Below, in pieces: positions 56,897 to 64,000 of a stretch of 64,000 bases of DNA. Made by a program: the position numbers and the translations under genes. The notes below the pieces were generated by a model. It was given only the letters and a program-made list of their open reading frames with translations. It made no database searches and had not been told where the DNA came from. The DNA is from Lactifluus volemus (lineage: Eukaryota > Basidiomycota > Agaricomycetes > Russulales > Russulaceae), in contig WTXI01000013.1 in NCBI GenBank assembly GCA_022376515.1, positions 186,001 to 250,000 on the forward strand, read 5' to 3'. Positions within the stretch are counted from its first letter, which is position 1, and the number at the start of each line of letters is the position of its first letter.

Positions 56897-59800
56897 ATGT
56901 ATCCTTATCCCCCGACAACTGTCCCAGCATCTCCTAGGAACATATTTCTCGATGCCCTAAGTTCATACCGGAAGCAAACAAAGATTGACATTTCGGAGCA
57001 TTCTCTACTCCCCAAGTTGCAAAATTGCAATACTCCCGACATGATTCTCTCTGTGCTTCGAGTTCATGCCCGAAATTTTTTTCGTGGCGACGAAGGGTCA
57101 AGGCGCTGGCTTGCCACAACCGTGGATGTCCTCCACGCATTTTCGTTTACTCTAGGGAGACACGTTGGCATTGTGAACATCACTCAGGCTCATATTCTAT
57201 CACCGTCCTTTCTAACCCACGTTTACAGTTATTCACGCCCTCTAATGCTCTTCTTACTGCCATCGGTATCTTTCTCGAAGTCCGTATCTTCCTCAATTTC
57301 CGCGCGCTATGGTTATGACGCTTAAATGTTTCAGGCCGTTGTCGCCCCAGACGCCCTCTCAGACTTCTTCCTGCGCATGCAAAACTTTTTTCAACGGCTC
57401 AAGAGTTTCACCGAGGTCTCTCTCGATGAGAAAGTGAAGGACAGAATGGTAGTGTTCATGGCCGAAGTACTCACGACGCTTGCCAACTTAACAAAACACA
57501 TCAAGCAACGGCGTTTGAGTGAGTTTATCCTGGGCGACATATCGTATTTCACTCATCTAGTCTATTCAGCAAACTATATGAAGATTATTACCCCCCTTCT
57601 AGAAGCGCGCCCGTTGAGCTCCGCCGAAAGACGCCCGTCCAGGTCTTCCGATGACAAAGAGCGTAGCATACAGACTGCAGTTGGTAGACTTGACAAGTTG
57701 ATACAAGACGAGGCGAAGCTGCCTAGACCAGTGGCTCTACCACAGCCAAGTGGCGATGACATGGACGAGAAGCGTTCGTATTCACTCGTTTCTCCCACGT
57801 TGCACGTGATGGATGGGTCAAACGTTCACACACAGGACGCACTCTGCTGGGACGCGTCAAGTCGTGGCTCTCTCCACCCGATCAGTTGCAAAAGTACACC
57901 GTGCGCCAGGCTTTTGAGGGAACAACTAGGTGGTTTCTCGAAAACGATTCCTACAAACGATGGAAGACCAGTGGTTCCCTGTTGTGGATCAGTGGAATGC
58001 GTTTGTACCCTTCTACCCTTATAGTTAAAATTTCTGATGCCATTTCGATAGCGGGCTCTGGAAAGACTGGCCTCTGGTTCGTTATCCTTGCACTCATTCT
58101 ATCAGATCTTATTTTCGTTTTTTTAGTTCCGCGATCATCAAAGACATCCAAGCAAAGGATGAACGAGCTCTCATGGCCTATTGTTTCTTCGATTATAGGG
58201 ACACGGATATCCAAACTCGTCACTATATACTCTCTTCTCTCCTTATCCAACTATCCAATCAGTCCAACCCCTGTTGTGACGTTCTGGACGACCTCTATAA
58301 AACCCACCACAAAGACCCACCACAGATGCCTAGTGGGCGCGTTTTGACCGAATACTTGAAAAAAATGCTCTCAGCTCCCGGTCAAACCCAGATCTACATC
58401 ATCCTGGACGGACTCGATGAAAGTCCCAGTTCTCCTGGATCACCGTCGCCCCGTGAAGATATCCTCCAGCTTGTGGAGGAACTTACCAAGTTTCGTCTCA
58501 AGAACTTCCGTCTGTGTGTCTCAAGCCGACCCGAGATCGACATCCGAAAAGCCCTTGAGCCCCTGTCTCCTTCCTGGATATCTTTAGAGAACGAATCTCG
58601 ACAAAAACAAGACGTGATTGACTTTATCAAGCGTTTCGTCGACTCAGACCCAATGATGCAAAGATGGGAAACGGAGGACAAGGAATTAGTTTTTGAGACG
58701 CTCTCACGAAGAGCCGACGGAATGTAAGATTCTTGTCGTATGCCCAACCATATTGCTTATGCTGTCCATTATTCAGGTTTCGATTTGCTTCATGCCAGCT
58801 GAAGGCGCTGCGCGACTGTCCTCCGGCAAGATTCCGGGTTGAATTTCCTTTCCCTGAATCGCTGGGTGAGACGTACGAGCGTGCGCTATTGCAAATCGAC
58901 AAGGCTCACAGAGAGCATGCTCATCGTCTCCTGCAATGCCTCACGGTAGCGATCCGGCCGCTTGATGTCAAGGACCTCGCAGAAATCCTTGCTCTTGACC
59001 TGCCAAGAAATGGGATTCCGAAGCTCGATGTGGATAAGCGGTCGAAGGACCCAGAGCAGGCGGTGTTGTCATTGTCCTCGGACTTGATTGCCATTGTTAA
59101 CCGAGACCGTCGCCGGATCGCCCAACTCTCCCACGTTTCCCTAAAGGATTTCCTAACCTCGGATCGCCTCGCCACGTCGTCCAATGGATGCCTCTCACAT
59201 TATCATGTCTCTCTCGAAGATGCCCATACTGTCCTTGCACAAGCTTGCCTTGGTGTCTTACTCGGATTGGACGGCCGGGTTGACTTGTCCACTGTCGGGG
59301 AATCACCGCTAGTCAAATACGCTGCTCGACATTGGGTCGACCATGCCCAGTTTAAGAACGTGTCATCCCACGTACAGGATGGGATGAAATCACTCTTCGA
59401 CCCGACCGCACCGCAATTCAGAAATTGGATTCGTATGCATAATGTGGACAGGGACGTGTCACCGAGAGACTCGGATGCAGTGCTACCGGAAGCCGGCACG
59501 TTGTACTATGCCACGCTCTGCGGTTTCCGTGACCTGGCAGACCATCTCATCAGGAAACATAAGGAAGATGTCAATGCCAGAGGCGGTAGCTTCGCAACTC
59601 CACTCCACGCAGCATGTTACATGGGACACCTCGAGATTGCTCGCCTATTAGTTGACCACCGCGTGAATGTCAATGCCCCGGACCACGACGGCTTCACCCC
59701 ACTGTACATTACCTTGACCAAAGGGCACACCGAGATCGTACGACTACTAGTTGGCCACAGCGCGGTTTTGAACATGCCGGGAGAAGAACTCTCGTCTTTG

Positions 59801-60950
59801 TTGCGTGCAGCAGTGGAAAGCGGAAACGTTGACAGTGTCCAACTGCTACTTAAAGAAGGCGCGAAAGTAGATGCCCCGGACGACCAGGGCTCGTTACCGA
59901 TTCACCTCGCATCGGTCAAAGGGAATGTCGAGATTGTCAAGCTGTTGGTCGAGTATGGCGCAAAAGTGGATTCCCGGGATAGGAACAGCTCGACTCCTTT
60001 GCACCTCGCGTTGGCCAATGAAAACCTGCAAGTTGCCGAATTTCTGTTTTCTCGTGGAGCGAAAATCGATGCAGTTGATAACAAAGGTTCAACGCCACTA
60101 CACCTAGCATCGGAGAGCGGAAGCCTCGAGCTTGTCAGGTTGCTCTTTGATCATGGCGCGAGAGTGAATGCCCAAGACAACAAGAACTCGACGCCGTTAC
60201 ATGTGGCGTCGCGCTGCGGACCTGCCAACGTCGTGAAGTTCTTACTCGACATGGGCGGAGATTTAACCGCGCGTAATGTCAAGGACTGGACTCCGTTACA
60301 TGTTGCATCGCAGGAGGGGGCTCTCGAAGTCGTGCAGTGTTTACTCGAGAACGGCGGGGATATCAATGCGTCCAACGACATGGGCTGGACCCCTTTGCAT
60401 GTGGCGTCGTTTGTGGGCGCTGTCGATGTTGTGCAGTGCTTACTCAATGGAGGAGCGGACGTGAACGCGGAGGGCAACGATGGCAAGACACCGCTACACC
60501 TCGCAAAGAATAACAAGAAAATGAAGACGGTGCAAATACTACTCATGAACGGCGCCGATGTGTACGCGCGGGATAATAACAATCAGATACCGTTGGAAGT
60601 TCCGCCCCTGCCCGCGGGGAGAAGCCATTCGACTGTTTGGTGATGGTCGTTCGATCGATTTACTATATGATATCACATTTCAAAGGTCCGCTCGACGTCA
60701 TAGATATCATACCTGTTGCTTCGTCATTTTCGTTTTTATTTCCCTGGCGACGCTGTTCACCGAGACTGCTAGAGCTTGAATGCGGCATGGCATGCCATCC
60801 CTGGCATACTTAGAGCTATTTCGCAGTAGATTATCTATGATTGCTCATTGAATCTCTCTTCTGTTAGGTTCTCTTGGTTCAAGTGACTGACCCACTAGTC
60901 TTTGTTAACGGCAGTGGCTTTTATTGATTCTGACAGGATACCTTACGACT
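56770..60950. repeat. Inverted duplication, right arm (partner 35285-39440)
   Basis: Reverse-complement match to 35285-39440, including the entire six-exon STAND gene with all introns at the same places. The left flank abuts the DUF6535-5 promoter region and the right flank becomes unrelated near 60950. Confidence 0.85.
56897..60643 (+). pseudogene. Goodbye-NACHT-ankyrin STAND protein B, 2-bp frameshift in exon 3
   Basis: Six exons: 56897-57172, 57229-57279, 57335-58000, 58052-58076, 58127-58723 and 58777-60643. Splice sites keep frame everywhere except one point: a (CA)4 run at 57827-57834 where gene A has (CA)3. Before it the frame reads VMDGSNVHT; after it VKSWLSPPDQLQKY continues in another frame. 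The corrected length would be about 1159 residues. Domains are Goodbye (FLDALSSYRKQTKID, then RMQNFFQRLKSF), NACHT with Walker A GMPGSGKTGL and Walker B IYIILDGLDES, a helical middle, and eleven ankyrin repeats from about residue 790 (TPLHAACYMGHLEIARLL to TPLHLAKNNKKMKTVQILL), with the repeat region fully open. As written, the product ends before NACHT. Slippage at the CA run, an unrecognised exon change or a sequencing error could restore it. Confidence 0.8.
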
Positions 60951-63789
60951 CGGAAGATTTCACTGCTGTATAATAATACTAGCGTTAACCCATGCTTCGC
61001 ATGGTAGCCGTCGTTGTCTGTCGATGAATGAACGGCTTCTTTTACCATTCTCGTATGAGAGAAGGTTACGCAGGAAGGGGTGCAAATGGTTGAGAACTGT
61101 ATCGATTCGTGCCGAAGAAGTGTCATAGAGTCAAATTTTCATCATTTTCGCGTTCAGTTCGACATGTGATTCATCCGGTTTTTCACTACCACGTAGTATG
61201 ATTACAGACAGATGATGTAAAGAAGATAAACATGGCATCAAGATGAATGAAATTGCTCCCAGAGCGTGACAAACATTCAACGTTCAGCGCTCAGCGCTCA
61301 ACGTTCAACCCCAGTGAAAAATAACTTACAATTAATTAATCCCGATCATAGACTGGAATTTTGATAGTGGCCTGGGCAAGAGCCTAGCGGAGGCTAGGTG
61401 TTGCGCAGGTCACCATGCTGCTATCGCATCTAAAGCAGATCGTGATTTCTCTTGGCGGTACCCTTGAAATGGGAAAAATATATTAGCCTGGTACAAGACC
61501 CTCACCTGTCTCCTTGACCATACGATGAGGTATGTCAAGTAATTGTTTAGATGTTGGCGAGCCACGGATGTCATGTGACATTACAGGTCACGTGGCTGCC
61601 AAACGGTTGGGCCCAGTTGGCAACGACTGCACTTGGTCTACGACTACTAGGCTAGCTGCAACAGCCCTACCAGTTGGAACGTCACAAGCACATTCATGGT
61701 GTATTCACCTTCTGCCCCAAATTTCACAAGGGCTTTTATCGCGTGAGAGGGTGCGCTAGTAGGATCCGAGCAATATCCCTGGCACCGAGAAGGGAATAAC
61801 ATGTCCAGGCTGGTTGTCACAAGCAATGGACAAATATCACGATTGGGTGGGGATACGCTTTGAAGAGAGAGGGAACTGCGGTCCATGTCCCAGGGTAATA
61901 TCACACTGGCAGCTTGAGGACAATGATGCCAGAGACTGGCCCGGGCCCGGGTATCCAATGATTGGCTGTTCCACGACCGCCGATTCTTAGTCTTCTTCAT
62001 CGAGTCGTGGGGAGACATCACTGCTGATCGGCCTCAAATAGACTCGGAGTGTTTCGCTCATGCCGTTGATTTTGGTGCCAGTGGGACATTGGCTTCCTTT
62101 GCTTCCTAACTTTGCGGTTCGCATTGGAATACACCCACACTCAAACCCTCCTTTACGCTTCCAGGCCACTGACTGTCTAATTTACTTCATCCGGAACTAC
62201 ACGCGCTGCTCTCGCAAGAACTCCCTCCTCCTGTATCTCTTTCACCTCCAGCTTTCCATCCCTCCCGAGTCCACATTTGACACACCTTTCGCACACTAGT
62301 TCGTGTCACTTATGTCACCTTGACATGGCGAATGTTGAGTGCCCTTTTTTTATTAAGTATCCAGTTGTGCGGGTGCCTCGCACGCTACCCATCTCTCTTG
62401 TCCGCGCTTGAGCCCTGGGCTGCCAGCCTGAGTGATCACTCATAATTTGATTCTTCGTGCTCGCCTCCAAAGTCGCCACGTCACATTGTGTGGCGTGCGT
62501 AGCACATCGGGCGCCATCACTCTCAGAGCCTCATCGGGAGATCACCCGAATCTACCCGCCTTAGTATTTCGCCTCGGGAACCTCCGACAGCCTGAGCCTT
62601 GGGAGTTTTCTCATCCACACTCACACAAAATCTATCTCTCATACCAAGAAAAGGTATGGATTGTGACAATATGAACCTGCTTCTCACGCCCCAAAGTCCT
62701 CAACAAATTATGATCCGCCTTTTTGAGCTGGGTCATGGGAGTCGGCGGATACTGGGACTTCTTCTAGAGCCACACTTGAGCCGACAAGGACAGTAGGATT
62801 GAAAGGGGACATTACCATCACTAGTTCTCGATGACACTAGTAGGAGGATAGTCCGTCGCCGCCGCCGTTGGTGAGCACGGCGGCGCCGCGCGGGCGAAGG
62901 GAAAGTTTATTTGCGTTTGGTTGATTCAACTTGTTCAACTTCATTGATCCAAACCACACGTACGATTATTCACGCCCTGCGGGAGAGCGAGTCCGAGAAT
63001 TGCAAAAGAGAGAGCAAAGACGGTTTTCATCAACATCATTGTCACCGCAGGAAGTCACTGGTATGTTGGGTGATGAGGATAAAATCAAGAAACGACGGCT
63101 GATAGTGAGAGAAGGAAATGGCTCGACCTTATACTGCACACGACTTGACTGTGTCCGTACAGGCGGAGCCGCGGGGTTCAATAGCCGGAGGATATTATTA
63201 ATAAGATCATTGGTACAATCCATTCAGGCTTCACTCGATACTGTCAGTGCTTTACCACATATGTTCAACAGGCATCATAATAGGTAATGTCATCCGCAAC
63301 TTCTGAATCTCCGCTTGGATGTTCAGTGTGTGCTTACTGTGACTAATGCCATATTTCCCAAAACAAAAGTCCATGAATACTACATAGTGATTGGGTTTGA
63401 AGTAATGTAGTAGTAATTTCAGCAACTGAAATGAGATGAGATGAGATACCGTCTCAGCCTGAGGGTACGATGACCGCATATACTAGCCTTGATACTAGCT
63501 TGCACTCTCATGGATAGAGAGCTTCATCTCCACTATCTTGTATCTGTAAATATGTAGGATTATTTTGTTTCCATGTCTAGCCGGTATTGTCACCGCGGCC
63601 AAGTGCTGACATAAAAACCGAAATATTGCTGGGAGTCGCATGCGAGAGCGCTCAATTTGGTTGCTCATAGCGCTCATATCTTGGCTCATATGGCTGGGCA
63701 GTTTAACACTCTTCGTTGCGAGCAATTTTGCCAGTGGTGCACAAAAAGGGATTTTGTGAAAACTTACGTAGTTTGAAAAATTCCAGTTT
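60951..63789. other. Intergenic stretch without a supported gene
   Basis: No recognisable protein is present. A local GCGCTCAGCGCTCAACGTTC-type set of short repeats lies at about 61275-61310, and a GC-rich CGCCGCCG patch at about 62849-62895. One open run at 62931-63287 (plus) lacks an early ATG and is listed separately. I see no RNA gene. Confidence 0.4.
62931..63287 (+). other. Open frame of 118 codons, possible exon
   Basis: The frame reads FNFIDPNHTYDYSRPAGERV, then QEVTGMLGDEDKIKKRRLIV and LLIRSLVQSIQASLDTVSA. Composition is protein-like and charged, but there is no ATG near the start, so it could only be an internal exon or a relic. A possible donor (GTAATG) lies at its end. No family is recognised; chance remains possible. 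Confidence 0.25.
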
Positions 63790-64000
63790 TCGCAACATTG
63801 AGCCATTTCACTTACTGGCGAGGCAGTGTTCTTTCACCAACGACAAGTAGCAAAAATCCGTCTGCGTGTTTTCAATTATTTATAACCCTCGCTTTGCAGG
63901 TATTCGCACTCTCAAATGCAAGCCTTGCTGCAATTGGTACCCACCTCGAAGTCCGTATCTTCCTCTATTCCCGCGCACCGTTGTTATGAACCCCTAAATG
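63790..64000 (+). pseudogene. 5' fragment of a third STAND gene copy, cut by the window edge
   Basis: 63899-63949 (VFALSNASLAAIGTHLE, preceded by TTTGCAG and followed by GTCCGTATCTTCCTC) matches exon 2 of STAND genes A and B (LFTPSNALLTAIGIFLE) and its donor. The following intron sequence up to CCCTAAATG also matches. Upstream, CATTTCACTTACTGGCGAGG at about 63804 resembles the end of exon 1 but is altered, and the rest of exon 1 is not recognisable. The copy therefore looks damaged at its 5' end. Orientation is the same as gene B. What lies beyond 64000 is unknown. Confidence 0.6.

Noticed and set aside
1..64000. CRISPR arrays, bacterial operons, tRNA or rRNA genes
   Set aside because: Tandem repeats here are microsatellites or protein-coding. 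Intron-split genes show a eukaryote. GGTTCGAA strings (for example near 26145) fall inside coding sequence and lack a tRNA fold.

Overview
The window looks like genomic DNA from a filamentous basidiomycete (Agaricomycetes). Genes are split by short GT-AG introns (about 45-60 nt, often with a CTGAC-like branch site). The gene families fit that group: DUF6535 membrane proteins, Goodbye-NACHT-ankyrin STAND proteins, a basidiomycete-type F-box protein and an Rtt106-like protein. No finer taxonomic placement is attempted. All identifications come from reading the sequence and from family memory; no search was run.

Region 1 (1-16 kb) mixes live genes with decayed ones. Two copies of a 1.8-kb direct repeat (440-2315 and 7068-8855) each carry a TATA box and a His-Ser-Glu-Pro repeat gene whose first coding exon is only the ATG. 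Between and beyond them lie relics: a mitochondrial ribosomal protein uL1m copy (2870-3538, minus), a retrotransposon gag-like fragment (3605-4280, minus), an unnamed intron-containing gene broken by frameshifts (5066-6809, plus) and a cytoplasmic dynein intermediate chain pseudogene (about 14220-15760, minus). Intact-looking genes are an Rtt106-like histone chaperone (8921-10645, minus) and a four-exon RNase III-fold plus dsRBD protein whose catalytic acidic residues are all replaced (13152-14097, minus). An F-box gene (10955-12454, plus) is interrupted by one in-frame TAA.

Region 2 (16-24.6 kb) is mostly gene-poor. It holds a 325-bp MITE with perfect 45-bp terminal inverted repeats and TA target duplication (16785-17109), one two-exon low-complexity gene (19775-20671), and the start of the duplicated blocks.

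Region 3 (24.6-64 kb) is an amplified accessory island. It has five DUF6535 four-helix membrane-protein genes (24646-27271 and 32368-35025 plus; 43623-46218, 48535-51256 and 53221-55972 minus). Two near-identical Goodbye-NACHT-ankyrin genes lie in opposite orientation (35590-39371 minus; 56897-60643 plus) as arms of a 4-kb inverted duplication. A third, decayed copy of the same gene family begins at the right edge. Spacers are also duplicated (22.7-23.75 with 30.6-31.8 kb; 27.8-30.5 with 40.1-42.9 kb; 46.4-48.5 with 51.4-53.2 kb).

Two of the DUF6535 genes and both STAND genes carry frameshifts, mostly at short homopolymers or dinucleotides. DUF6535-4 and -5 are fully open. DUF6535-1 is open, but its C-terminus and stop codon come from a second copy of the MITE. 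The STAND sensors interleaved with amplified membrane proteins, including one divergent pair with a 0.9-kb shared promoter region, make this a plausible fungal non-self-recognition or immune island; that functional reading is inference.
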